64,000 bases of DNA from Cyclobacteriaceae bacterium (GTDB lineage: Bacteria; Bacteroidota; Bacteroidia; Cytophagales; Cyclobacteriaceae): assembly GCA_016786495.1 (NCBI GenBank), contig JAEUUJ010000046.1, positions 1 to 64,000 on the forward strand, in the 5' to 3' direction. The notes under the pieces are model-generated. The model did not search any database. It worked only from the letters and a program-made list of their open reading frames with translations, and had not been told where the DNA came from. Below are positions 40,814 to 49,697 of this stretch, in pieces (the stretch's first letter is position 1; each line of letters begins with the position of its first letter). The translations under genes and the position numbers were made by a program.

Positions 40814-42208
40814 TCAGCCCCGCATCCGGGCGAAATAGGCTTTTGCCTCCGCCATAACTCTTGGAGCCAGGGCAAAAGTAGAAAGCATGGTAGGGATCGC
40901 CATCAACGCGAACGCAATGTCAATAATGTTGAGTACAAAATTCATGGATGCAAGCGCACCCATCATGATCGCCAGCAGGTAAAAGTAGTCGTACCATTTA
41001 CTCCGCTCAACACCAACAAGGTAGGCGAGGGCCTTTCTGCCGTAGTAGCTGTACGAGAACAAGGCGCTGATGGCGAAGATAAACGTGCAAAGCAGCAAAA
41101 TATAATCTCCGGCAAAAGGCAATGCCGCCTTATATGCCAGTGAGGTGAGGGTAACTCCGTTGGCCTGATGATTTGTCCAAACCCCGGTAACGAGGATGGC
41201 GAATGCCGTAAGCGAGCAGGAGATGATCGTGTCGATCACCGGACTAAGCATGGAAACGAGTCCTTCCCGAACCGGTTCGTTGCTCTTGGCTGCGCTCATG
41301 GCCATCGGAGCTGTGCCGATGCCAGCTTCATTGGAAAATGTGGCTCTTCGCACACCAAGCATGATAATGCCTCCGGTTATTCCGCCTAAAAACGGATCGC
41401 CCCGAAAATGTTCTGGAGCGAAAGCATCGGTGAAAACCAATCCGAAATAATACGGAACCTGATCAGCATAAATGATCAGAATATACACCACGGATACGAA
41501 ATGCAATACAATCATCAAGGGAACCAGACTTCCGGCCCAGGCGCCAATGCGCTTGATCCCACCGACGATTACAATCGTGCAAATGATGCAGATGACAAGA
41601 CCGATGATAAATTTTGTAGCACTGACGGAGATGCTTCCTACTTGAATAAACTTTTCGTCAAAACCGTTTGGCTTCAGTCCGATATCAACAAGTGCCTGCG
41701 TTAACTGGTTGGCTTGAAAGATAGGAAGCGCCCCAACCATACAGCAGAGGCAGAACAAAACCGCCAGCGGTTGCCAGCCTTTTCCCAATGCTTCGCGGAT
41801 CACATACATGGGTCCGCCCTGTAACTGGCCTTCGGAATCCTTTCCCCGGTACATGCTGGCGAGGGTGCTGGAAAAGAAATTGGTTGACATACCCACCAAT
41901 GATGTCACCCACATCCAGAACAACGCACCGGGACCACCCATGGCGATGGCAGCGGCAACTCCGGCCAGGTTTCCCATGCCGACCGTGGATGCCAACGCAG
42001 TGGATAATGCTTTGTATGAACTGATTTGTCCCGGAGCATCCGGGTCATCATACTTTCCACGCAACACATTCAGCGCGTGAAGGAAATACCGGTATTGAAC
42101 AAATCGGGAATAAATCAGGAAGAATACACCGCCACCGATGATCAGAAACAGAATGGGCCACCAGACAAACCGGGCAAGCGAAGAAACAAATTCACTGAAG
42201 TCGTGCAC
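40814..42208 (-). CDS. Sodium:alanine symporter (AGCS family)
   Basis: A 464-residue inner-membrane transporter of the AGCS family with about ten hydrophobic segments. Signatures: GMGNLAGVAAAIAMGGPGAL (about residues 77-96), GGPMYVIREALG, and RRATFSNEAGIGTAPMA in the middle. It imports alanine or glycine with sodium. It sits directly downstream of the arginase-family gene on the same strand with an 8-base gap, so the two may be cotranscribed and serve amino acid use. Substrate not proven. Confidence 0.92.
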   Translation of the reverse strand: MHDFSEFVSSLARFVWWPILFLIIGGGVFFLIYSRFVQYRYFLHALNVLRGKYDDPDAPGQISSYKALSTALASTVGMGNLAGVAAAIAMGGPGALFWMWVTSLVGMSTNFFSSTLASMYRGKDSEGQLQGGPMYVIREALGKGWQPLAVLFCLCCMVGALPIFQANQLTQALVDIGLKPNGFDEKFIQVGSISVSATKFIIGLVICIICTIVIVGGIKRIGAWAGSLVPLMIVLHFVSVVYILIIYADQVPYYFGLVFTDAFAPEHFRGDPFLGGITGGIIMLGVRRATFSNEAGIGTAPMAMSAAKSNEPVREGLVSMLSPVIDTIISCSLTAFAILVTGVWTNHQANGVTLTSLAYKAALPFAGDYILLLCTFIFAISALFSYSYYGRKALAYLVGVERSKWYDYFYLLAIMMGALASMNFVLNIIDIAFALMAIPTMLSTFALAPRVMAEAKAYFARMRG

Positions 42209-42215
42209 CTAAGAT

Positions 42216-43274
42216 CTATTCAGGTACGTAAGATAGTTTTTTATTTGACACCGCCATCCAGTTACACAATTGCCACAACACGCGGGCACCTACACTGGCA
42301 TCCCAATCGGTTGAGCCCGGTGCAACTTCGCATAAGTCGAAGCCGATGATCTTTTTATTTGCGAGCACAAGTTTTCGCAGCAGATAAGCTATTTGCGGAA
42401 ACGAAAGACCTCCGGGGACGGGCGTTCCGGTTGAGGGAGATAACGATGGATCAAGGCCATCAATGTCAAAACTGATATAAACCAGATCGGGCAGAGGCTT
42501 AATGATCTCTTCGCAGATTTCATCCCATGTGTTGCCCTGATATCCCCATGCTTTCAGATCATCATCAAAAAAAGTTACCACACGACCCATCGAACGTTGA
42601 ATGACTTCCATTTCTTCCTGACAGAGGTCGCGGATACCGACTTGAACCAGGCGCCCCACGGCAGGAATTTTCAAGGCATTGTACATGATCGAGGCATGTG
42701 AGTACGTGAAGCCTTCGTATGCTTTCCGCAGATCGGCATGCGCATCAATCTGCAACACGCCAAAACGATCGTACCGTTCTGATAGTGCACGCAAAAAACC
42801 GAGCGGTGTACTGTGGTCGCCTCCCAACACGCCAACGAGTTTGCCTTCTTTCAGCCAGCGCTGCGTAGTTGACTTAACATAGATGTTGAGGTTTTCGCAC
42901 GCTTCGTTAATGCTGGTGAGTAATGGATCGGTTACATCCACGGGTTTATCTGACTCCACGGCACGAATGTGTTGCGCGGCATGCGTACGAAGCTTTTTGC
43001 TCTCCTCGTGAATGTTGTTCGCGATGGGCAACATGCTCGTGCCCAGTTTCCATGCATCCGGAATGTCTTTTTGAAACAAGTCTACCTGCGATGATGCATT
43101 GAGAATCGCCTGTGGTCCGTTTGCAGTTCCGGCACGGTAGGATACGGTTACTTCCCAGGGAACAGGAACAAGTACCAGTTCTGCACTATCCGGTGAAAAC
43201 GGAAGCCCGAATAAATTACCGGCTATGCCGGGACCGTTTGGATCAAATGAATGGATGAAATCTTCTTTCGTCAA
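42216..43274 (-). CDS. Arginase/agmatinase/formimidoylglutamase family hydrolase
   Basis: A 352-residue ureohydrolase-fold enzyme. Manganese-binding motifs are GVLGGDHSTPLGF, QIDAHADLRKAYEG and ISFDIDGLDPSLSPSTGTP; all expected metal residues are visible. The N-terminal SYRAGTANGPQAILNASSQV is typical of agmatinase-like members. The exact substrate (arginine, agmatine, formimidoylglutamate or another guanidino compound) cannot be set from motifs. It precedes the AGCS symporter and follows the sixA gene on the same strand with three bases between, so an operon of three is likely. Confidence 0.87.
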   Translation of the reverse strand: MTKEDFIHSFDPNGPGIAGNLFGLPFSPDSAELVLVPVPWEVTVSYRAGTANGPQAILNASSQVDLFQKDIPDAWKLGTSMLPIANNIHEESKKLRTHAAQHIRAVESDKPVDVTDPLLTSINEACENLNIYVKSTTQRWLKEGKLVGVLGGDHSTPLGFLRALSERYDRFGVLQIDAHADLRKAYEGFTYSHASIMYNALKIPAVGRLVQVGIRDLCQEEMEVIQRSMGRVVTFFDDDLKAWGYQGNTWDEICEEIIKPLPDLVYISFDIDGLDPSLSPSTGTPVPGGLSFPQIAYLLRKLVLANKKIIGFDLCEVAPGSTDWDASVGARVLWQLCNWMAVSNKKLSYVPE

Positions 43275-43277
43275 AAC

Positions 43278-43772
43278 TCAAAGCGTTTCAGGCGTAATCA
43301 GGTGAATGAACTTTCCGGTTCCTTCTCCAATTTTCTGCCAAAGTAAAATATCGAATTGAATAACCACCAGCCCTCCGGGCGGAAGGTCACCAATTTCAGC
43401 TTTTGTGAGGTATTCTGCGAGGTATGAAATGGTTGGATTATGTCCCACACACAAAACACGATTCAACGAGTCTTCCAACTGGGTAATTTCTTGCAGAAAA
43501 GTGCGAACGGATGCGTCATAAAGTTCGTCATTGAGCCGCATAATTTCCGGCATCAGCTTCATTGTGTCGAGTAACAGCCCTGCCGTGGATTTTGCGCGAA
43601 CTGCGGTGCTGGAGATGATCGCGTCAGGATTTATTTTTTCGTTGTAAAGCCAGGCCCCGATTTTAATGGAATCGCGCAATCCCTGAACCGTCAACTCACG
43701 GTCTTTATCGGTCTGACCCGGTTGTTTATCAGCGCTTTGTGCGTGTCGCATTAAATAAAGAAAACGCTCCAT
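43278..43772 (-). CDS. sixA: Phosphohistidine phosphatase SixA
   Basis: A 164-residue small histidine phosphatase. The catalytic RHG-type motif is LYLMRHAQSADK near the N-terminus (RHA), and the second His lies in VLCVGHNPTISYLAEYL. SixA removes phosphate from phosphohistidine in signalling proteins such as HPt domains. I chose ATG 43772, which gives the usual start four residues before the catalytic strand; a start at 43814 would add 14 unlikely residues. The target protein is not in the window. It leads the arginase and symporter genes. Confidence 0.88.
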   Translation of the reverse strand: MERFLYLMRHAQSADKQPGQTDKDRELTVQGLRDSIKIGAWLYNEKINPDAIISSTAVRAKSTAGLLLDTMKLMPEIMRLNDELYDASVRTFLQEITQLEDSLNRVLCVGHNPTISYLAEYLTKAEIGDLPPGGLVVIQFDILLWQKIGEGTGKFIHLITPETL

Positions 43773-43883
43773 AGAAGATGAGAAAGTGGTTGTGTTAATA
43801 ACGTCAACAATCACTCAATATTAATGTACCGAATTTGATTTTTTAAAAATTTACAGATATTTGAAACTTTTGACAGTGTTCAC

Positions 43884-46334
43884 ATGGCAAAAAACCTAGT
43901 AATTGTTGAATCTCCCGCGAAAGCGAAGACGATAGAAGGCTACCTCGGAAAAGATTTCAAGGTATCATCGAGTATGGGTCACATCCGTGATTTGCCCAAA
44001 GGCGGTGATGCAATTGATGTTGAAAATAACTACGAGCCAACCTACGAAGTTAGTCCCGATAAAAAGGACATCATTGCAAAGCTCAAGCAGCTGGCCGAAG
44101 ATGCCGAGATGGTTTACCTCGCAAGCGATGAAGACCGTGAGGGAGAAGCGATTTCATGGCACCTGAAAGAAGTGCTTGATCTCAGCGACAAGAAAACCCG
44201 CAGAATTGTTTTTACAGAAATCACCAAAAAGGCTATTCTCAATGCGCTCGAAAGTCCGCGCGGTATTGATGTTGACCTGGTAAATGCACAGCAGGCCCGC
44301 AGGGTACTTGACCGGCTCGTGGGCTATGAACTTTCTCCAATATTATGGAAGAAAATTAAGACAGGTCTTTCTGCCGGCCGGGTACAATCCGTAGCCGTGC
44401 GCCTGATCGTTGACCGCGAGCGGGCAATCAATGAATTCCAGAGCAAATCATCCTTCAAGGTAAAAGCGTTGTTTATCCTGGAAGGCAAAAAGCATTTGAT
44501 TGCCGAGCTTCCGAAGAAGTTTGAATCCGAGGAAGAAGCGATGAAATTCCTGGAGGCTTGCAAAGGAGCGACCTACACCGTTAAGAGCCTTGAGAAAAAG
44601 CCTTCGAAGAGAACTCCGTCTGCTCCGTTTACTACATCAACTCTGCAGCAGGAAGCCAGTTTGAAGTTGGGATATTCCGTTATCCGGACGATGACCGTGG
44701 CACAGAAGTTATACGAAGCTGGTAAGATATCCTACATGCGTACCGACTCGGTGAACCTTTCGGAAGATGCGATTAAGGCAGCAACCGATCAGATCGCCAG
44801 GAACTATGGTCCGCAGTACGTGCATGAGAGACGATTCCAGACAAAATCATCCGGAGCACAGGAAGCACACGAAGCCATTCGGCCTACTGATTTTTCGGTT
44901 ACGAGTGTTGGCGCTGATGAAGGCCAGCAGCGTTTGTACGACCTGATCTGGAAACGGGCCATCGCATCACAAATGGCGAATGCCGAGATTGAAAAGACCG
45001 TGGCTACGATCGGGATTTCAACCACTCCGGAAACGTTAACAGCATCCGGTGAAGTAATCACATTCGATGGATTTTTGAAGGTATACATGGAATCGTCTGA
45101 CGAAGAGGATGACGAGGATGCAAAGAATATGCTTCCGCCCATCACCGTTGGACAGGTGCTTAACCTGGGCGATATGAAAGCCCGTCAGGAATTCTCCCGG
45201 CCTCCGTCACGCTATACGGAAGCGAGCTTGGTAAAAAAGTTGGAAGAACTGGGTATTGGTCGTCCGTCTACCTACGCGCCAACCATCACAACGATTCAGA
45301 AGCGTGAATACGTGGTGAAAGAAGTTCGCGAGGGTAAAGAGCGTAATTACAAAGTGCTTACGCTGAAAGAGGATAACATTTCGCAGGAACTGTTAACGGA
45401 AATTACAGGCGCAGAGAAGAACAAACTCTTCCCGACCAACACCGCAATGGTGGTGAACGACTTCCTCGTGGAACATTTTCCTGACATTACCGATTTCTCG
45501 TTCACATCGGAAATCGAGCAGGAGTTTGATGAGATCGCCACGGGTAAGTTGGAGTGGAAGAAAATGATCGACAACTTCTACCGTCCGTTCCATAAGAAAG
45601 TATTGGTGACGGAAAAGGTTGAACGTTCGGCCGCCGGCAAGAACCGCGAGTTGGGCGTTGATCCGAAAACGGGTAAGAATGTTTACGTAAAGCTGGGCAA
45701 GTTCGGGGCATATGTTCAGGTAGGAGAGAACCCTGACGACAACGGTGGTGAGAAGCCAAAGTTTGCAAGCCTTCGTCCGGGGCAGTTTATTGAGAACATT
45801 ACGTTGGAGGATGCGCTTGAATTGATGAAGCTTCCGCGACAAATGGGTGACTTCGAAGAGAAGCCGGTGGTGGTAGCCATCGGTCGTTTTGGTCCGTACG
45901 TGTCGCACGACAAGAAGTTTGTTTCCATTCCAAAGGAATTTGATCCGTACACGATCAGTTACGAGAAAGCGGTTGAACTGATTCAGAATAAGCGTATTGC
46001 AGATGCTAATCGCACGATAAAATTGTTTGCGGAAAATCCTGATATCCAGGTTCTTAATGGTCGATTCGGTCCGTATATCAAAGCCGGAACGAAGAACGTG
46101 AAGATTCCGAAGGACAAAGATCCGAAAGAATTAACGCTCGAAGAATGTGTGGAGCTTGCTGCAAATGCACCTGAACGCAAAGGAAGATTCGGAAGATTCG
46201 CGGCTAAGAAAACGGAAGCACCTGCACCGCCAAAGGAGAAAAAAGCTCCGGCTAAAAAGACAGCGGTGAAAAAGGTTGCAGCCAAGAAAACTCCGGCCAA
46301 GAAAACGGCAGCAAAAAAGAAAAAGGCAGAGTAA
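43884..46334 (+). CDS. topA: DNA topoisomerase I with lysine-rich C-terminal tail
   Basis: An 816-residue type IA topoisomerase. The TOPRIM domain begins LVIVESPAKAKTIEGYLG with acidic residues in SDEDREGEA (81-89); the active Tyr is Y284 in GKISYMRTDSV. Residues about 580-770 contain topoisomerase C-terminal repeats of the VxxGRFGPYV type, three copies. The last about 45 residues are Lys/Ala/Pro-rich like an H1 tail and probably bind DNA; such tails are known in other TopA. It relaxes negative supercoils. It stands first in a row with the sirtuin and coaX genes, 14 bases before cobB. Confidence 0.95.
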   Translation: MAKNLVIVESPAKAKTIEGYLGKDFKVSSSMGHIRDLPKGGDAIDVENNYEPTYEVSPDKKDIIAKLKQLAEDAEMVYLASDEDREGEAISWHLKEVLDLSDKKTRRIVFTEITKKAILNALESPRGIDVDLVNAQQARRVLDRLVGYELSPILWKKIKTGLSAGRVQSVAVRLIVDRERAINEFQSKSSFKVKALFILEGKKHLIAELPKKFESEEEAMKFLEACKGATYTVKSLEKKPSKRTPSAPFTTSTLQQEASLKLGYSVIRTMTVAQKLYEAGKISYMRTDSVNLSEDAIKAATDQIARNYGPQYVHERRFQTKSSGAQEAHEAIRPTDFSVTSVGADEGQQRLYDLIWKRAIASQMANAEIEKTVATIGISTTPETLTASGEVITFDGFLKVYMESSDEEDDEDAKNMLPPITVGQVLNLGDMKARQEFSRPPSRYTEASLVKKLEELGIGRPSTYAPTITTIQKREYVVKEVREGKERNYKVLTLKEDNISQELLTEITGAEKNKLFPTNTAMVVNDFLVEHFPDITDFSFTSEIEQEFDEIATGKLEWKKMIDNFYRPFHKKVLVTEKVERSAAGKNRELGVDPKTGKNVYVKLGKFGAYVQVGENPDDNGGEKPKFASLRPGQFIENITLEDALELMKLPRQMGDFEEKPVVVAIGRFGPYVSHDKKFVSIPKEFDPYTISYEKAVELIQNKRIADANRTIKLFAENPDIQVLNGRFGPYIKAGTKNVKIPKDKDPKELTLEECVELAANAPERKGRFGRFAAKKTEAPAPPKEKKAPAKKTAVKKVAAKKTPAKKTAAKKKKAE

Positions 46335-46348
46335 CTTCATCAACCTGA

Positions 46349-47041
46349 ATGAAGAAAAAACTTGTTGTACTTACCGGTGCCGGTATCAGTGCCGAAAGTG
46401 GGTTGGCTACTTTCCGTGACTCAGGAGGATTGTGGGAAGGGCACCGCGTGGAAGATGTAGCAACACCGGAAGCATGGGAACGTAATCCTGCTCAAGTTCT
46501 TGAATTCTATAATCAACGCAGAAAGAAGGCTCTCGAAGTCAAGCCCAACCGCGGGCATGAAGTGCTGAAAGAACTGGAAGAATATTTCGATGTAACTGTA
46601 ATCACGCAAAATGTAGACGATCTGCACGAGCGTGCCGGATCAACGCATGTGGTTCATCTTCACGGCAGCTTGTTCGAGTCGCGCAGTACGCTTGACGAAG
46701 ATCTCGTGTATAAAATCCCGGGCTGGGAACTGAAAATGGGTGACGTTTGTGAACGGGGCTCACAGCTTCGTCCGAACATTGTGTGGTTTGGAGAAATGGT
46801 GCCGATGATCGAAGTAGCGGCACGCATTGCATCGGATGCGGATGTTTTCCTGGTGGTGGGAACTTCGCTGGTGGTGTATCCGGCAGCGGGACTCATCCAC
46901 TATGTGAGGCGTGAAGTTCCGAAGTTTGTCGTTGATCCGAACCTGCCGGATGTTGGCGCGATGCCGTACACAACGATGATTGCCGAAAAAGCAGGCATCG
47001 GAATGGAAATCGTAAAACAAAAACTTGCGGAATTGATATGA
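46349..47041 (+). CDS. cobB: Sirtuin family NAD-dependent protein deacylase (Zn-cysteines missing)
   Basis: A 230-residue sirtuin: VLTGAGISAESGLATFRD for NAD binding, TQNVDDLHERAG, catalytic His H104 in VHLHGSLFE, and VGTSLVVYPAAG. The pair Y54/R57 in FYNQRR matches the YxxR signature of class III sirtuins, which remove succinyl and malonyl groups. The four zinc Cys found in most sirtuins are absent; only one Cys (C134) remains in that region. It lies between topA and coaX, overlapping coaX by four bases, and probably belongs to one transcript with them. Substrates unknown. Confidence 0.92.
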   Translation: MKKKLVVLTGAGISAESGLATFRDSGGLWEGHRVEDVATPEAWERNPAQVLEFYNQRRKKALEVKPNRGHEVLKELEEYFDVTVITQNVDDLHERAGSTHVVHLHGSLFESRSTLDEDLVYKIPGWELKMGDVCERGSQLRPNIVWFGEMVPMIEVAARIASDADVFLVVGTSLVVYPAAGLIHYVRREVPKFVVDPNLPDVGAMPYTTMIAEKAGIGMEIVKQKLAELI

Positions 47042-47805
47042 TGCTCGCAGTTGATATCGGAAATACAGACATAACCCTCGGTCTTTACAGGGAAGGCAGG
47101 TGGGCACACATCTGGCGCGTTTCTTCTGCGCTGAATCACCCCGAGCTCTATTACGGAATCAAGCTTCGTGAATTCTTTTTCGAGGCAGGTTTGAATACCG
47201 GAGGTGTTACTAAAATTGTCATCAGCAGCGTGGTGCCCGATCTGACGGATCGTATCATCAACGTTGTTACTACGTTATTCGAACGGCATCCTGTGGTGCT
47301 CGGGCCTGACGTGTATGCTAAACTTCCCATTCAGGTTTTAAACCCGTACGAGATCGGATCGGACCTCGTCTCAAACGCCTTGGCTGCTTACACGCGATTC
47401 AAATCCAATTGCATTGTTGTGGATTTCGGCACAGCACTTACGTTTACAACCCTGGATGCCAAAGGAAAAATCATCGGGGTTGCGATCGCGCCCGGTTTGA
47501 AAACGGCTATCCGTTCCCTCTCACAAAACACGGCCAAGCTGTTCGATGTTCCGCTGGAGTTGCCGGACTCTGTGTTAGGAAAAAATACAGTCCACGCGAT
47601 TCAGGCTGGCATTTTGATCGGTTACGAAGGACTGGTAACGTCTATGCTCGCCAGGATCAAAGCTGAGCTAAATGACCCCGCGTGTGTGGCGATTGCGACA
47701 GGCGGATTGTCATCGATCATTACCACCCTTCAGGATCAGTTTACCGAGGTCGACAGACACCTTACCCTTGATGGCCTGCTGATCACGGGCGAGCTTGCGC
47801 TTTAG
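47038..47805 (+). CDS. coaX: Type III pantothenate kinase
   Basis: A 255-residue ASKHA-fold kinase that phosphorylates pantothenate, the first step of coenzyme A synthesis. Phosphate motifs are LAVDIGNTDITLGLY at the start and VVDFGTALTFTTLD in the middle; the substrate region GVAIAPGLKTAIRSLSQNTA is also present. The start ATG at 47038 overlaps the sirtuin stop; ATG 47041 is equally possible. CoA supply is relevant to the many acyl-CoA and ACP genes here, but there is no direct link. Length is normal. Confidence 0.94.
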   Translation: MMLAVDIGNTDITLGLYREGRWAHIWRVSSALNHPELYYGIKLREFFFEAGLNTGGVTKIVISSVVPDLTDRIINVVTTLFERHPVVLGPDVYAKLPIQVLNPYEIGSDLVSNALAAYTRFKSNCIVVDFGTALTFTTLDAKGKIIGVAIAPGLKTAIRSLSQNTAKLFDVPLELPDSVLGKNTVHAIQAGILIGYEGLVTSMLARIKAELNDPACVAIATGGLSSIITTLQDQFTEVDRHLTLDGLLITGELAL

Positions 47806-47812
47806 TCCGGGT

Positions 47813-47820
47813 TACTTTTG
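47813..47820 (+). promoter_or_regulatory. -7 promoter box upstream of the 47892 gene
   Basis: TACTTTTG matches the consensus. A second, shorter candidate TACTTTG (47862-47868) lies 23 bases before the ATG at 47892 and may be the real start site. Confidence 0.4.
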
Positions 47821-47891
47821 GCGTGGAAATTGAATCATTTCAGTGAAAAGCGCTTTTTTGTTACTTTGCAAGTGCCTTGACCCAAAAAACC

Positions 47892-49697
47892 ATGCCTACA
47901 TCACGGTCTTTACTTCTTTTTATCATTTTTTTAATTGCGGCATTCATTCCTGCAGCCGGTCAAAAAGTTAAGTACAAAGATATTTTCGCACTGCTCAACA
48001 CGAAGCAGTACGAGCAGGCGGAGCCGTTTCTGAAAGCGTACCTGAAAGAAAATACCGACAACTCGAACGCCTACCTGTATATGGGTACGATCTATCAGGA
48101 CAAGGTTGCCAATATTGATATTCTTATTCAAACCGACCGGGCCATCCAGCAGATGGATTCAGCCATTTTGTATTACGACAAAACCCTGAAGTTGCTTACG
48201 GAAAAGGAGCTTCGTAAGAGCAAAGAATATTACGAAAGCTACAACCGCAGAGATTTTAGTACCGGTGACTTTGGCGTGAAGCTTGACTACGTCAGATTTG
48301 ATCTTGAAAAACGGATCGCTGGGCTGAAGGAGCAGATCGACAAGATCAAGGCGGTGAAATACTACTTCACAGCATCGGAGAATCTGTACAAAAAATCACA
48401 GGACCTGTTTCTCACCATTCAGGAAGCTTATCCCGGCTACCGTGAACTCTATTTGCGTAGCGATGAAAATACGATTAAGAACCTTACAACGCTGTCGCAC
48501 CGGTTTGACTCGTGCACGAAAGCGTTTGATAACTACAAAACGAGCCTGAGCAATTACGGCAAGAATAAATACAACCAGCGCTGGGACCTCCGCGACATTG
48601 CCAACTTTAAAAGTGATGGTAAGGAAATGGCGGATTTCTACAAAAATGAAATCGTGATCTGGAACTATAAGGCCTTTGCCGATGAGTCGCTGGCCATCAT
48701 CGAAAAAGATGTCATGCCCGTTCAGCAAAATCTTGTCAAATTCGACATGGAGATTAACAAGCTGAAGGCAAAACTGGAGTCAGATTCCGTTTCTGTACGG
48801 AGCGATCTCGCCCGACTCACGCAGGGCATGCTGGGTGAGCAACTGAAGAAGTTTGATCCTTCACCCATGCCGATTGACGTGTTTTCGTTAAAGATTGCTG
48901 ACCTCGAATACAAATCGGTATTGATCGAAAATAAGAAAGCACACGCAACCGATGATTTGAATGTACGGCTGCAGGCTGTTAAAGATGAGCTTCGACAGTT
49001 GAATCATGCCGACAGCGCTGCGCAAAAGCTTTCTGCCCGAAACCTGGATGAAGACATTATCAACTATCAGCAGTTTGTAACCAATACGTTCACGAAAGGT
49101 GACATCCTGAAAAGTTATGTGCATTCCGTGGGCGAACATATTGCGAAGGAGAAAGCACGCAAAACAGCCGAACTTGCCTTCCGCACAGAAGCTATGAACT
49201 GGCTCATCAACGGCTCTGATTCTATTCCGTTGTTCACCGATCACGTAAAGCCCAATAATAAATTTCACCCGCTTGTTGTGACAGCCGACAAGTTCACCAC
49301 CGGAATCATGTTTGCGGACTCGGTGTCCGGAACCGGCTATTTTTATTCGATCACTCCCTCGCATAAGCCTGATATCAAAGTCATGTTCCCGATTGACAAG
49401 GTGAACATGCGCGAGAAAACTCTTTCGAGCACGTTGGCATATGCTATCTCTGATCCCAACGCACAAATTTTCTTTTCGCTGATCTGTATGAACCGCAAAG
49501 ACAAAGCAGGCAAGTACCCGGTAACGGTGGCGAAGATTTATCGCTCTGACGGCTTGTCGTGGAGCAACAATTTCGCGCTGGATTTTACACCTTCGGAGAT
49601 GACTTTCATTCCGGATACAGGCGAGCTGATCGTCAAAGGCGATAGTGGTCTTAGCGCCCGCATCGATAAGAACGGCAAGCTGATGGCTACCAATTAG
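47892..49697 (+). CDS. Exported TPR-like protein of unknown function
   Basis: A 601-residue exported protein. It has a signal peptide (LLLFIIFLIAAFIPAAG core), then a TPR-like helical region (KYKDIFALLNTKQYEQAEPF and NSNAYLYMGTIYQ, about residues 28-80), followed by a long alpha-helical, probably coiled-coil part (about 120-420) and a C-terminal beta-rich region with SVSGTGYFYSITPSH, which may be a propeller fragment. I do not recognise the family. ATG 47892 is chosen since it starts the signal peptide directly. The 3' end overlaps the convergent SpmAB-like gene by four bases. It may act in the cell envelope. Confidence 0.75.
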   Translation: MPTSRSLLLFIIFLIAAFIPAAGQKVKYKDIFALLNTKQYEQAEPFLKAYLKENTDNSNAYLYMGTIYQDKVANIDILIQTDRAIQQMDSAILYYDKTLKLLTEKELRKSKEYYESYNRRDFSTGDFGVKLDYVRFDLEKRIAGLKEQIDKIKAVKYYFTASENLYKKSQDLFLTIQEAYPGYRELYLRSDENTIKNLTTLSHRFDSCTKAFDNYKTSLSNYGKNKYNQRWDLRDIANFKSDGKEMADFYKNEIVIWNYKAFADESLAIIEKDVMPVQQNLVKFDMEINKLKAKLESDSVSVRSDLARLTQGMLGEQLKKFDPSPMPIDVFSLKIADLEYKSVLIENKKAHATDDLNVRLQAVKDELRQLNHADSAAQKLSARNLDEDIINYQQFVTNTFTKGDILKSYVHSVGEHIAKEKARKTAELAFRTEAMNWLINGSDSIPLFTDHVKPNNKFHPLVVTADKFTTGIMFADSVSGTGYFYSITPSHKPDIKVMFPIDKVNMREKTLSSTLAYAISDPNAQIFFSLICMNRKDKAGKYPVTVAKIYRSDGLSWSNNFALDFTPSEMTFIPDTGELIVKGDSGLSARIDKNGKLMATN

